64,000 bases of DNA. Source: DASPRG01 sp963796125 (GTDB lineage Bacteria > Nitrospirota > Thermodesulfovibrionia > Thermodesulfovibrionales > SM23-35). The translations under genes were made by a program, and so were the position numbers. Every line of letters starts with the position of its first letter. Positions within the stretch are counted from its first letter, which is position 1. Of the stretch, positions 8,256 to 18,521 are shown piece after piece. The stretch lies in the NCBI GenBank assembly GCA_963796125.1, contig CAWCKM010000018.1:1-64000 (forward strand). The letters are read 5' to 3'. The notes beneath the pieces are model-generated. The model was not told the origin of the DNA. It saw only the letters and a list, made by a program, of their open reading frames with translations, and made no database searches.

Positions 8256-9337
8256 CTACTCAATCCAGTCAGCGATAAAGATATCAGTTGCCCTGGGTTT
8301 CTGCGGGTTTCTGTTTGATGCAAAGACCAGTTTTTTCCCGTCAGGAGAAAACATGGGGAAACTGTCAAAGACAGAATTATGTGTAATCCTTTCAAGTCCG
8401 GTACCATCAATATTGATTAGATAGAGTTCGAAATTATGGCCAAACCTTTTAATGTCTTCGTGCCAGTCATCCATGTTGCTTGAAAAAATAATGCGTTTTC
8501 CGTCAGGATGCCATGAAGGAGCCCAGTTTGTTGCACCATTACGGACAATCCTCATTTTGTTTTTCCCGTCTACATCCATAACCCAGAGGTCAAGGGGAAC
8601 AGGAACTATATAATCGTTTTCCATGCAGTTACGCCACAGTGCATATTCCTCTTCTGTCTCCGGATACCAGGCACGCCAGACTATCTTGCTGCCATCAGGA
8701 GAAATCCATGGGCCACCATCATATCCAACCCTGTCTGTCAATCGCCTCACATTGGACCCGTCTGAATTCATAATATAGATATCAAAATCTCCTTCTCTTT
8801 GAGAGCCGAAGACAATCTGTTTCCCGTCAGATGATACAACCGGTTCAGCATCGTACTTGGGATTATCGGTTATTTCTTTCATCTCAGACCCGTCAACATT
8901 AGCTATAAAGATGTCATAGGGATAGAGAGGCCATACATGGCCTATACCCTGAAAAGATTCCGGCGTCTTTGGTTTCAGTAGGACATTCCCCGGGAAAATG
9001 GTTTGTCGAAGCAAAGACGATTTTCTTACTATCAGGGAAAAAAGAAGGAGCAAGTATGGGCTCCGTGATCCGGGCTGACCATATGCTTGTCCGAACCATT
9101 TGTATTCATGATCCAGATCTTATCGCAGGCATACCCTTCGCGGTTCGACTGGTAGATCAGTTTAAGACCATCCCTGCTGAAGTATGCCTCACCGTTATCA
9201 CCATCAAAGGTAAGCTGCGTAACGTTTTTCATATGGCGATCTACAAATTGGCTGTCCCTCTCGACCAACATATTTTTGCTGGCACATCCTGCAAGAACGA
9301 AAACAAAATAAACTGCAAAAATGGTTATTCTCATCAT
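8256..9337 (-). CDS. TolB-like beta-propeller lipoprotein (frameshifted)
   Basis: A lipoprotein signal (FVFVLAGCAS, lipobox LAGC) starts at 9337. WD40-like/TolB repeats follow, each with a motif such as AEPVVSSDGKQIVFGSQREG, DIYIMNSDGSNVRRLTD, or FPMFSPDGKKLVFASNRN. Two single-base shifts break the frame: one in a T6 run near 9053 and one in a G4 run near 8995. Removing one base from each run restores a continuous protein through CSFFFPDSKKIVFASTNHFP and on into the C-terminal frame. It is likely an outer-membrane-attached periplasmic propeller; its partner is unknown. Confidence 0.82.
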
Positions 9338-9393
9338 TTTTGATATCTCTTTAAACTTACCTTAGGCAAGGATACAAATTTTTTCTTACGGTA

Positions 9394-9476
9394 TGTCACC
9401 CTGAACTTGGTTCAGGGTCTCTAAATCAATATATTTAAAAAGATGCTGAAACACGTTCAGCATGACAGCATGACAT
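9394..9476 (+). repeat. Dispersed palindromic repeat, GTCA...TGAC type
   Basis: Contains CACCCTGAACTTGGTTCAGGGT and ATGCTGAAACACGTTCAGCAT hairpins flanked by GTCA and TGAC. It belongs to the same general family as 16455-16530, 20545-20632 and 49715-49786. Confidence 0.6.
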
Positions 9477-9499
9477 CTGTAGAGCCACTTTACTATTAT

Positions 9500-10337
9500 C
9501 TACTCCACTATTTTCAGACTTATATCAACAGCTGATGAAGAATGTGTAAGGGCTCCGACAGAAATCAAATCTACACCTGTTTCAGCAACTTCTCTGACAT
9601 TTTCGGGTTTCATATTTCCTGATGCTTCAAGGAGTGCTTTTCCTCCTGCAATTTTTACAGCCTCTTTCATCTCCTGGAATAGTCATGTTATCAAGCATAA
9701 TAATATCAACCCCTGCTGCGATTGCTTCTTTCAGTTCCCGGAGATTCTTAACTTCTACTTCAATCCTCAAAAGATGGTGCCCCCCCTTCTTTGCCGCCTT
9801 TACTGCCTTTTGAATGCTCCCTGCAGCTTTAATATGGTTATCCTTTATAAGGATTCCATCAAAAAGTCCAAACCTGTGGTTGTATCCTCCACCTACTCTG
9901 ACAGCATATTTTTCCATAAACCTCAGGCAGGGAGTTGTCTTCCTTGTGTCAACAATTTTTGCTTTTGAACCCTTTATCCTCTCCACGTATATGTTCGTAA
10001 GCGTTGCTATTCCTGAGAGCCGCTGAAGTATGTTGAGACTTACTCTCTCTCCCTTAAGTATGTTATAAGTCTTTCCCGATATCTCGGTAATAACATCGCC
10101 TTTTTTAACCCGTGTTCCATCACGATAGTAGATCTTCGACATGATGGATGAGTCAAGAAGTTGAAAAACCTCTAATGCAAAGGGAAGCCCTGCCAGAACA
10201 AAGCTCTCATTTGCAATAAAATGGGCCTTTGATTTATTTCCTTCAGGTATCAGAAGGGATGTCGTAATATCTTCATACCCTATATCTTCCTGAAGAGCAC
10301 TCTGAATAACATTGATTACATCCGGAGGGACGTCCAC
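9500..10337 (-). CDS. nadC: Nicotinate-nucleotide pyrophosphorylase (frameshifted)
   Basis: Converts quinolinate and PRPP to nicotinate mononucleotide in NAD biosynthesis. Visible motifs: EDIGYEDITTSLLIP at the N-terminus, NILQRLSGIATLT, DTRKTTPCLRFMEKYAVRVG, HRFGLFDGILIKDNHI and IIMLDNMT. The frame breaks near 9675; in the next frame the protein continues with MKEAVKIAGGKALLEASGNM and DLISVGALTHSSSAVDISLK to the stop at 9500. One spare base in the ATTCCAGG stretch explains the break. nadE, for the last step of the same pathway, lies 6 kb upstream on the same strand. Confidence 0.93.
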
Positions 10338-10338
10338 C

Positions 10339-10821
10339 CTATCTCCTTTTTAAGAGAGAAAGGAAGCCAAGTAATCCTCCAAAGGTTGCACCCAGGGCAA
10401 GGGCAGAACGCCAGTTAATAAGGGTTGTTATATTTCCTTCCACCTTATTCGCAATAACAAAGAGTGCTGATGTATTTTCTGCTTTCACATTTCGTGCTGC
10501 CAAAATACCCACTGCTGACCTGTTCACCTCGGTGTTTTCTTTTGAAATGGACACAGGAGACAATGAAAACTGTACTGATACATTTTCACCCGCTGTAATG
10601 CCGCTTATACTCTGGTTAAGGCTGACATCATTTCCCCTGAGTATGACAGAGGCACCCTGTGTCACTTCCATTCTTTCAGCATCAATGCTGAATGCCGCTA
10701 CCTGCTGAAGCTCGACATGTCCTCCTTCAACTGACCTTATAGTGCTCTGTTTTATATTGATAAACTCGCCCTCAATGCTTTCAAGATCACTTTTTTCAAG
10801 TTCTCTTTCTTCTTTCTCCAT
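10339..10821 (-). CDS. Beta-solenoid-like protein with C-terminal membrane helix
   Basis: A 160-residue protein with no recognised family. After a charged N-terminus it shows repeated short beta-type segments (for example VEGGHVELQQVAAFSIDAER, GVSVQFSLSPVSI-like, AVGILAARNVKAENTSALF), then a hydrophobic C-terminal anchor (SALALGATFGGLLGFLSLL) ending in KRR. It sits between valS and nadC, starting in the valS stop region and ending 1 base before the nadC start, so it is co-translated with both. A bactofilin-like or polymer-forming role is possible but unproven. Confidence 0.65.
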   Translation of the reverse strand: MEKEERELEKSDLESIEGEFINIKQSTIRSVEGGHVELQQVAAFSIDAERMEVTQGASVILRGNDVSLNQSISGITAGENVSVQFSLSPVSISKENTEVNRSAVGILAARNVKAENTSALFVIANKVEGNITTLINWRSALALGATFGGLLGFLSLLKRR

Positions 10822-13520
10822 TATTTTTCACCTCCAACTTCTCTCAGTTTCTTGATACTCTCTTTTATTCGCTCTTTCCTCATGCTGAGTTCCTCATACT
10901 TTGCCTTCTCCTTCTCGACAACCTCTCTGGGAGCCCTCAGGAGAAAGTCTTCATTATGAAGCTTTTTATTGAGAAAAGAGAGAGATCCTTCTACATCGGC
11001 TGTGGCCTTCTTCAATCTGTCCATTTCTGCATCTATGTTCAGGACGCCTTTGAGGAGAACATATACCTCCATTGAGCCTTTAACAGAAGTTGCAGAACCC
11101 TCCGGCTTTTCAGCTTCCATGCCTATCCTTATCTCACCGGCATGAGCAAGCTTCTTAATATATGCTACATTTTTTTTCAGTATTTCATCTACCTTTAGAT
11201 CATATGTCTTTATAACTGCATTCAGTTCAGAAGAAGGAAGTATATTCAGCTCCCCCCTGATCGTCCGTATCCCTGTTACAGCATCGATTATGCAGGACAT
11301 TTCTTCTTCTGCCTGGAAATCCCTCGGCAGAGAGTTTGGAAATTCAGAAATCATGATACTCTCACCTGTCTTTTCATTCCCTCTTCTGATATGCGGTACC
11401 TTCTGCCATATCTCCTCGGTAACAAAGGGCATGAATGGATGGAGGAGTCTTAAGGAAGCATCAAGAGTGTAAAGGAGACATTCAATCACATTCTTTTGAA
11501 TCTCAGGGTTTTTCATATCTGATTTCGCAATCTCGATATACCAGTCACAGAACTCATGCCATATAAACTGATAGATATCAGACGCTGCATCATTAAACCG
11601 GTATTCATCAAGGGCTTTATTGATGTTATCAACTGCAAGAGCGAGTCTGCTCAGGATCCATCTGGCTGATACATTGAACGCTGCTATCTCATGAACAATT
11701 TTAGACATCTGGATGTCAGCAGTCTGCATGTTCAGCATGATAAACCGTGCTGCGTTCCAGAGCTTGTTCACAAAATGCCTGTACCCTTCAACCCTCTCTT
11801 CCGAGAACCTGATATCCCTGCCCTGTGCTGCAAAGGCAGCAAGGGTAAACCTGAAGGCATCCGTACCGTATCTTTCCATAAGCGGAAGGGGGTCAACAAC
11901 ATTCCCCTTTGATTTTGACATCTTCTGACCTTTAACATCCCTGACAAGGGCATGGATATAGACATCCCTGAAAGGGACGTCTCCCATAAATTTAAGGCCC
12001 ATCATAATCATCCGTGCAACCCAGAAAAAAATAATGTCAAAACTCGTAATAAGGACACTTGTCGGATAGAAATTCTGAAGCTCAACCGTCTTATCAGGCC
12101 ATCCAAGAGTTGAGAAAGGCCAGAGTGCAGAGGAAAACCATGTATCCAGAACATCCTCGTCCTGAACAAGTTTCTGCGAACCACAGTACGGACATGCTGC
12201 CGGGCTTTCCCGTAAAACAATAATACCGTCCTTTATCCTGCATTGTTCGTTCTTCTTTTCCTGGCAGTACCATGCCGGTATCCTGTGTCCCCACCATATC
12301 TGCCGGGAGATGCACCAATCCCTGATATTTTCCATCCAGGCAAAATAGGTGTTTTCCCATGAGTCCGGTATGATTCTGATCTTCTTCTCTCTCACAACCC
12401 TTATTGCTTCATGAGCAAGAGGTTTCACATTCACATACCACTGGAGGGTCAGTAATGGTTCTATAACAGTCTTACACCTGTAACAGTGTCCGAGAGAATG
12501 TTTGTATTTCTCTTCTTTTTCTAAAAGCCTTTGCTCCTTCAGATCATTGAGGACAGCTCTTCTGCATGCATATCTGTCCATGCCTGCATACTTCATTCCT
12601 GCCTCTGCCGTCATGTGACCATCTTTTCCGATGACCGTAATGAACTCCAGAGGGGGTGTATGCCTTTTTGCCATTGCTTCATCATTAAAGTCATGTGCCG
12701 GCGTCACCTTAACAGCGCCTGTTCCAAAAGATGGATCAACAGCATTGTCTGAAATGACCGGTATGTTTCTTGTCGTAAGGGGCAGAGCAAGGAACTTACC
12801 GATATGGTCTTTGTACCGCTCATCCGCAGGGTGAACTGCCACCGCAGTATCACCAAGCATCGTTTCAGGCCGAGTAGTAGCTACTGTGATAGAGCCAGTT
12901 CCGTCTGAAAGAGGATACTTTATGAAATAAAGTTTGCTTTCGAATTCTTCGTGTTCTACCTCAAGGTCTGAGAGTGCAGTATGACAGCGAGGGCACCAGT
13001 TTATCAGCCGGTCATCCCTGTATATCAGACCCTCTTCGTACAACTGTACAAAGACCTCCCGCACTGCTCTTGAGAGGCCTTCGTCAAGAGTAAACCTTTC
13101 CCTTGACCAGTCACATGAAGCACCAAGACTCTTTAACTGATGGATAATCTTCCAGCCGTATTCTGCCTTCCATTTCCAAACCCGCTCGATAAATGCTTCC
13201 CTGCCAATCCTGTGCCTGTCGAGTCCTTCAGATGCCAGTTGTTTTTCCACAACATTCTGGGTAGCTATGCCTGCATGGTCGGTTCCCGGCAGCCAGAGGA
13301 CTTTACATCCTGACATGCGTTTCCATCGTGTGAGAATATCCTGAAGGACTGCGTTAAGGGCATGCCCCATGTGGAGAGAACCGGTTACATTTGGAGGCGG
13401 TATAACAATGGAAAAAGTACTGTCTTCTGAGGCTATGTCGGGCTTAAAATAGCCCCTGGAGACCCAATATTCATACCAGCTTTCTTCAATACCTTTCGGA
13501 TTGTAGCTCTTCTCTAAAAT
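10821..13520 (-). CDS. valS: Valyl-tRNA synthetase
   Basis: Class I aminoacyl-tRNA synthetase of about 899 residues. The first ATG in frame (13370) lies inside the HIGH motif (PPNVTGSLHMGHALN), so the true start is upstream. The frame stays open through EKSYNPKGIEESWYEYWVS to the stop region of the preceding gene, where only ATT (13518-13520) or a miscalled ATG/TTG can serve as start. KMSKS is present as GQKMSKSKGNVVDP. The editing domain (TTRPETMLGDTAVAVHP) and the C-terminal coiled-coil arm are complete. The gene overlaps the upstream response regulator, indicating coupling. Confidence 0.95.
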   Translation of the reverse strand: MLEKSYNPKGIEESWYEYWVSRGYFKPDIASEDSTFSIVIPPPNVTGSLHMGHALNAVLQDILTRWKRMSGCKVLWLPGTDHAGIATQNVVEKQLASEGLDRHRIGREAFIERVWKWKAEYGWKIIHQLKSLGASCDWSRERFTLDEGLSRAVREVFVQLYEEGLIYRDDRLINWCPRCHTALSDLEVEHEEFESKLYFIKYPLSDGTGSITVATTRPETMLGDTAVAVHPADERYKDHIGKFLALPLTTRNIPVISDNAVDPSFGTGAVKVTPAHDFNDEAMAKRHTPPLEFITVIGKDGHMTAEAGMKYAGMDRYACRRAVLNDLKEQRLLEKEEKYKHSLGHCYRCKTVIEPLLTLQWYVNVKPLAHEAIRVVREKKIRIIPDSWENTYFAWMENIRDWCISRQIWWGHRIPAWYCQEKKNEQCRIKDGIIVLRESPAACPYCGSQKLVQDEDVLDTWFSSALWPFSTLGWPDKTVELQNFYPTSVLITSFDIIFFWVARMIMMGLKFMGDVPFRDVYIHALVRDVKGQKMSKSKGNVVDPLPLMERYGTDAFRFTLAAFAAQGRDIRFSEERVEGYRHFVNKLWNAARFIMLNMQTADIQMSKIVHEIAAFNVSARWILSRLALAVDNINKALDEYRFNDAASDIYQFIWHEFCDWYIEIAKSDMKNPEIQKNVIECLLYTLDASLRLLHPFMPFVTEEIWQKVPHIRRGNEKTGESIMISEFPNSLPRDFQAEEEMSCIIDAVTGIRTIRGELNILPSSELNAVIKTYDLKVDEILKKNVAYIKKLAHAGEIRIGMEAEKPEGSATSVKGSMEVYVLLKGVLNIDAEMDRLKKATADVEGSLSFLNKKLHNEDFLLRAPREVVEKEKAKYEELSMRKERIKESIKKLREVGGEK

Positions 13521-14818
13521 TCTGACCTTATCCTCTCGATTTCCTTTGATATTAATGACTCTGCAAGGTCAGGGATGGTCTTCCAGATTACTGTCTCGAC
13601 TTCTTTTTTCATGGATTCGAAGGATACTTTCAGTTCTTCTCTCAGCGTTTTCTCAACAAGTCCCGGTAAAATTTCATTCATCGTCTTTTCTGTAGCTTTC
13701 ACAACAGAATCAAGGGAATTACTTAACGTATCCTTGAAGATTTTCTCTGTAAGTTCCGGCACCTGCTTACTTATTACATGTTCAGTCTTTTCCGTAAGAG
13801 ATTCCACAGAGGTTTGTAACGTATCCAGGAGCACCTTTTCAGTTAAAGCAGGTACAGTCTCATTGATAACTTTTTCAAGAGGTTCTTTTACCAAAGAAGA
13901 CAAGGAAGATGCTATAGTTTCTGTTATATCAATTGAAGACAAAAGGGACGTTATCTTCGTATTAAGCGTCTCTTCAAATATGCCCTTTAATTCATCATGC
14001 ATTATCCTCTCTGTAATTTCAGGCACTTTCTCGCTTAATGTCTTATCTATAGTATCTTTCAGGAGTGATGTGAGCGATGAAGACACAACTTCTTTCATAT
14101 CAATTGAGGAAAGTAATGAAGATATATTGCTATTGAGAGTATTCTGAAATATCTCCTTCAGTTCTTCTTTTGAAGGTAACTCTGCTTCCAATATCCCTGC
14201 TTCCTCTACAGGTACTGCTTCTTCAATACGAGAAGGCGCAGCTTTTACCGGTTCCTGTTCAAGGGAAATTCCCATCTCCTGTGCAGCCTTATAGATGTCT
14301 TCTTTCTCAATCTCTGCTGTCTCTTCGGGAAGTATTTTTTCAAGCTCTCCAGGTTCTGCAATTTCTTCCATAGCCCAGAGGTCTTCTTCAACTGCTGCCT
14401 CTGCTGCAGGAGGAGCCTGAGATTTACCAAAAGTGCCTTCATCCAATACAGCCGAGGACTCAATGGCCTCCTGAATCTTGTTTATCAATTCCTGTGCATC
14501 AAAAGGTTTAATAACAAAACCATCCGCATGAACTCTTTTAGCGCTTTCTTCATCAAAGGGTTCAAATGCACCTGCAAGGAGCAGTACGGGAATTTTTGAA
14601 GTAGAGGGATCCTGTTTAATCTTCTCACAGAGAAGGTATCCGTTCATCCTGGGCATCTCTACATCTGCAAGGACAATATCAGGCTTAAAATCAGGGATAG
14701 CAGCCCATGCATCTTCTCCGTTATTCAGTGTCTTTATCTCAAATCCTTCCCCTGCGAGGATTAACTCGACTACTTTATGGATTGTAATGCTGTCATCGGC
14801 AAGGAGTAACTTACGCAA
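13514..14818 (-). CDS. Response regulator with long helical-repeat C-terminus
   Basis: Residues 1-120 are a CheY-like receiver: LLADDS with the acidic pair, DIVLADVEMPRMNG with the phosphoacceptor Asp, and GFVIKPFDAQEL with the conserved Lys. An acidic, low-complexity linker (about 125-215) follows. The last 215 residues are helical repeats: two units of about 57 residues (each with SLLSSID and SSL, ending in VPxxTE) and three units of about 31 residues with PxLxEK. No DNA-binding or enzymatic output domain is seen, so output is probably by protein-protein contact. I do not recognise the repeat family. Confidence 0.8.
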   Translation of the reverse strand: MRKLLLADDSITIHKVVELILAGEGFEIKTLNNGEDAWAAIPDFKPDIVLADVEMPRMNGYLLCEKIKQDPSTSKIPVLLLAGAFEPFDEESAKRVHADGFVIKPFDAQELINKIQEAIESSAVLDEGTFGKSQAPPAAEAAVEEDLWAMEEIAEPGELEKILPEETAEIEKEDIYKAAQEMGISLEQEPVKAAPSRIEEAVPVEEAGILEAELPSKEELKEIFQNTLNSNISSLLSSIDMKEVVSSSLTSLLKDTIDKTLSEKVPEITERIMHDELKGIFEETLNTKITSLLSSIDITETIASSLSSLVKEPLEKVINETVPALTEKVLLDTLQTSVESLTEKTEHVISKQVPELTEKIFKDTLSNSLDSVVKATEKTMNEILPGLVEKTLREELKVSFESMKKEVETVIWKTIPDLAESLISKEIERIRSEF

Positions 14819-14933
14819 GACATTTCACCTCACATAAAAAATTTAAGGTATCCTTCGAGATTTTATGGTTACGTGCCGAAAAAGTCAAGAGTTATCATCG
14901 AATATGCGGTCCTTTTATGATGCCCCTATGATA

Positions 14934-15276
14934 CTAAATCTTTTTCCTGTAGTAATCCATCAGAATGTAGAGAAGAGTGAAGAAAACAGCACCACTAACA
15001 TTTGCCATCATATCTGAAAAAGAACACTCCCTCCACGGTATTGCAGATTGTATAAGTTCTGTTAGCAAAACCAAATAATGAAGCAATAATTATAGAAAGA
15101 ACTGCCGATTTCTTCATTGAGGACTTTGATCGGAAATTTTTCATGAAGAGGACTGCCGTTATTCCATACATCACAAAATGAATGACCGTGTCGGATAGAT
15201 GCCTTGTCGGTAAACCCTTAACCGGTATGGTGGAAAATACAAGGATGAGGAAAAGCCACAGAAGAGTAAGAATCAA
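14934..15276 (-). CDS. VanZ-like membrane protein (frameshifted)
   Basis: A small polytopic protein: LWLFLILVFSTIPVKGLP, HLSDTVIHFVMYGITAVLF, VLSIIIASLFGFANE. After a shift near 15060 the frame continues with LIQSAIPWRECSFSDMMANV and a last membrane helix. The HxxxY/G, E-x-Q and D-x-x-N signature of VanZ-like proteins is recognisable. Translation probably starts at a TTG overlapping the rsmI stop. Function beyond a membrane protein family is unknown. Confidence 0.75.
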
Positions 15277-16101
15277 TTACTAACCTTGAGGCTCTTATCG
15301 TAGAGTTCCTTTTTGCTTAATCCATACGCTTCAGCAACTTTCTTTACGGCCTCTTTTCTCCCAAGACCTTTTTTCATTAACGTACTCACCTCCATGGAGG
15401 GCATCATCAGACGTGAGTTTCTCCTCTTCCGCCCTTCCCTCCATGACAATGACATACTCTCCTGCTATTGTTGTTTTTTCAAGCGTTCTGAATACTTCAG
15501 AAATATTGCCCCTGATAACCTCTTCATAAATCTTACTGATCTCTTTTATGACTGCTGCTTTTCTCTCTCCGAATATCTCTTCCATATCTGAAAGGGTCTC
15601 AAGAATTCTGTGTGGTGCTTCATAGAAAACAAGGGTCCTCTGTTCATAACTCAGATCTTTGAGAACTTTCTGGCGCTGACTCTTCCTGGCTGGAAGAAAT
15701 CCCATAAAAGTAAACTCATCTGTTGAAAGGCCCGATACAGACAGGGCGGCAATCAGAGCTGTTACACCCGGAATCGATACAACGTCAATGGCTTCCTCCA
15801 ATGCCTTTCTTATAAGTACTGCCCCTGGATCAGATATGCCAGGGGTTCCTGCATCTGAAATAAGAGCAACAGATTGACCTGCATGCAGCCTCTCAAGAAT
15901 CTCCGTTGATCTGACCTTCTCTTTTTCTCCCCAGTAGCTTATTAATGGCTTTGAAATGCCATAATGTGTAAGGAGCTTGCTCGACCGTCGTGTGTCCTCT
16001 GCAGCAATGACATCTACGTCCTTGAGGACCTTCAATGCCCGCAGGGTAATGTCTTCGAGATTTCCGATAGGTGTTGAGACTATATAGAGGGTGCCTTTCA
16101 C
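15273..16101 (-). CDS. rsmI: 16S rRNA 2'-O-methyltransferase RsmI (frameshifted near C-terminus)
   Basis: Tetrapyrrole-methylase-fold enzyme that methylates C1402 of 16S rRNA. Motifs: LYIVSTPIGNLEDITLRAL, EDTRRSSKLLTHY, ALISDAGTPGISDPG, VSIPGVTALIAALSVSGL, FMGFLPARKSQR, FYEAPHRI. Near 15390 the frame shifts, and the expected C-terminal helix continues as KGLGRKEAVKKVAEAYGLSK in the neighbouring frame to the stop at 15273. It overlaps the gene upstream (16098) and the VanZ-like gene downstream. Confidence 0.93.
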
Positions 16102-16381
16102 TCTATCTTCAGGAGCTTTCTAAGTCTTCTGTCTGCCCGGACAATTTCATCTGCATCATCACCCGTTATCTCCCATGTGTACTTATCCTCTGCTGAGCGT
16201 CTGAGCTTGATTTTAACTGGCTTCTTCGGCTTTATCTGCTGGATTTCGGGTTGTTTCTTTACCTGGAAAGTCTTGGGATCCTCAGAAAAAACGGAACTGG
16301 ACAATCAAAAAGATAAAAGAAAAGGATAAGACCGATTATAAGAAAAACAATTTTATGTTTGATTTTCGATGCCTGTACCAT
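16098..16381 (-). CDS. Single-pass membrane protein, hypothetical (frameshifted)
   Basis: From an ATG at 16381 the frame encodes a membrane helix (KIVFLIIGLILFFYLF); one base is missing from a T6 run near 16290, after which the neighbouring frame gives a Lys/Pro-rich linker and WEITGDDADEIVRADRRLRK. The corrected protein has about 94 residues with a short cytoplasmic or periplasmic tail. It overlaps the rsmI start by ATGA. I do not recognise the family. Confidence 0.55.
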
Positions 16382-16454
16382 TAGTTATTATCCGTTATTG
16401 CAATTTGGTTACTTAATTATTCTTTTTTGCTTTTGAGAACCAGCACAAAATCTT

Positions 16455-16530
16455 ACATTCTGTCATGCCGGCTTGTCCGGCATCTTTCTTTAAGAAGGAT
16501 TCGCCGACAAGTCGGGAATGACAAAAGTAC
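16455..16530 (+). repeat. Dispersed palindromic repeat (CTGTCATGCCGG type)
   Basis: GTCATGCCGGCTTGTCCGGCAT forms a hairpin, followed by an interrupted second arm ending CAAGTCGGGAATGAC. Outer GTCAT/ATGAC ends are inverted, as in the copy at 49715-49786. Located in the gap between the small membrane protein and nadE. Confidence 0.65.
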
Positions 16531-16575
16531 AGAACCATTGTCACCAAAGCATCGCTATCCAAGTGTATTCCTTGA

Positions 16576-18315
16576 CTAATAGCCCCTGTATTTATTCGTT
16601 ATCGGAAAGCGTCTGTCTCTACCAAAGGCCCTCTTGGTAATCTTTATGCCAGGAGGTGCCTGTCTTCTCTTGTATTCACTCGTATCGACCATCCGTATAA
16701 CCTTCTGTGCTGATTCAACCTTGCAGCCAAGAGACAGTATTTCCTCAAACCCCTTATCATCTTCTATATATGCTTTCAATATGGGGTCTAAAAGAGAATA
16801 CGGTGGAAGTGTATCCGTATCCTTCTGGTTTGGTCTCAGTTCTGCTGAAGGTTCCTTTCGTAAGACCCTCTCGGGTATAACAATCCTTCCCTCTTTCTTA
16901 TTCTTCCACCTGCAGAGCTCATATACCATTGTTTTAGGCACGTCCTTTATTACAGCAAATCCACCTGCCATATCACCGTAAAGAGTTGCATAGCCGACAC
17001 TCATCTCCGACTTATTTCCTGTTGTAAGGACAAGCCATCCGAATTTGTTTGAAAATGCCATGAGGATATTACCCCTTATCCTTGCCTGAATATTTTCTTC
17101 TGTTACATCTTCTGCAAGCCCTTGGAATTCCTCTTTCAAGGCATCAAGATAACCCTTAAAGATATTATGAATAGGTAGTTCAATTATCTTGATCCCAAGG
17201 TTCCTTGCAAGGGAATAGACATCTTCTTTGCTTTCCTTTGATGTATAAGGAGAAGGCATGAACAAACCTGTTACATTTTCTTTCCCGATTGCATCCACTG
17301 CAATGGTTGATACCAGTGAAGAATCAATGCCTCCACTCTGGCCGATAACAACACCTGTAATACCGTTCTTCCTTATGTACTCAGATGTGCCAAGTACAAG
17401 GGCTTCGTAGACCTCTTCTGTCGGCTCCATGATGTTGTATTCAACCGGCGGAAGATGCGGCACTGTTCGTATTTCATGCAATTTCTTTTCAACATGGATG
17501 ACAACCTCTTCAACAGCTCCCTTTTCGAGTTTCATAACTTCCTGTCTTCTTCGAGGGGCATGAAGCCTCTGCATGCTCACAGCATCAAGGTTTAAGTCTG
17601 CAACAATCAGGTCTTCCCTGAACTGTTTTCCTCTTGCAATGACATTACCATTCTGGTCAAGAATAAGGCTGTCACCATCAAAGACGAGTTCATCCTGGCC
17701 ACCGACGGTATTCAGATAGACAACAATGGCTATGCTGTCTGACGATCTTGTGGAAAGCATATTCTCTCTTGACTTGCCTTTTCCAATGCGGTAGGGAGAT
17801 GCATTGATATTGATGATCACCTCGGCCCCGGAAAGCGTCTGCATCCTCATAGGACCTTCAGGGTACCAGATATCCTCACAGATATTGATACCGAAACATG
17901 TGTCACCAGACCTGTATATGGAGCATCTCCTGCCTGCCTGGAAATAACGGACCTCGTCAAAGACACCATAATTCGGGAGATACATTTTATGGTAGGTATC
18001 AATTAATTTCTTATTGTAAATGATTGCAGCAGCATTATAAATATCATCAGTCCTGTCAACAAATCCAATGATCGCAATGATATCTTTTACCTTCTTCTGG
18101 ACTTTTTTCAGGGCTTTGAGGTTATCTTCAATGAAATTGGGTTTTAGGAGTAAGTCTTCTGGCGGATAACCGGTTATTGCAAGCTCGGGAAATACAACGA
18201 TCTGAGCACCGTATTTCCCTGCATCCTCAAGGTAGTCAAGAATCTTTGAGACATTTCCTTCGAAATCTCCAACAGTAGGATTAATCTGTGCAAGGGCTAT
18301 CCGAAGCGTTCTCAT
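16576..18315 (-). CDS. nadE: Glutamine-dependent NAD+ synthetase
   Basis: A 579-residue two-domain enzyme that amidates nicotinic acid adenine dinucleotide to NAD. The N-terminal nitrilase-type glutaminase shows the Glu44 (VVFPEL), Lys110 (YHKMYLPN) and Cys146 (INICEDIW) triad. The C-terminal synthetase has the ATP P-loop GQSGGIDSSLV near residue 330, GNKSEMSVGYATLYGDMAGG and the terminal RRFPITNKYRGY. Length and order match the long NadE class. No frameshift. A ribosome binding site (GAGGTGAAGAGG) precedes the ATG. Confidence 0.97.
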   Translation of the reverse strand: MRTLRIALAQINPTVGDFEGNVSKILDYLEDAGKYGAQIVVFPELAITGYPPEDLLLKPNFIEDNLKALKKVQKKVKDIIAIIGFVDRTDDIYNAAAIIYNKKLIDTYHKMYLPNYGVFDEVRYFQAGRRCSIYRSGDTCFGINICEDIWYPEGPMRMQTLSGAEVIININASPYRIGKGKSRENMLSTRSSDSIAIVVYLNTVGGQDELVFDGDSLILDQNGNVIARGKQFREDLIVADLNLDAVSMQRLHAPRRRQEVMKLEKGAVEEVVIHVEKKLHEIRTVPHLPPVEYNIMEPTEEVYEALVLGTSEYIRKNGITGVVIGQSGGIDSSLVSTIAVDAIGKENVTGLFMPSPYTSKESKEDVYSLARNLGIKIIELPIHNIFKGYLDALKEEFQGLAEDVTEENIQARIRGNILMAFSNKFGWLVLTTGNKSEMSVGYATLYGDMAGGFAVIKDVPKTMVYELCRWKNKKEGRIVIPERVLRKEPSAELRPNQKDTDTLPPYSLLDPILKAYIEDDKGFEEILSLGCKVESAQKVIRMVDTSEYKRRQAPPGIKITKRAFGRDRRFPITNKYRGY

Positions 18316-18521
18316 GTATGTTCCTCTTCACCTCCTCATACAACTCTCAAAGGGGAATGAAGCCTTGCCTATTATAGCATCAGAGCGAAAATTCAACAAA
18401 AAATTATCAATACAATAAGGATTCCAGTGAAAATTACCGACACTTGAACCCTCGAATCCTTGAATCCTCGAACCCTTTCTTTTACAATCAAGAACAAAAT
18501 TCAATATCAGTCTGTCTAAAT

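Noticed and set aside
13575..14147. 190-codon plus-strand frame
   Set aside because: It is the antisense shadow of the helical repeats of the response regulator; repeat-biased codon use keeps it open.
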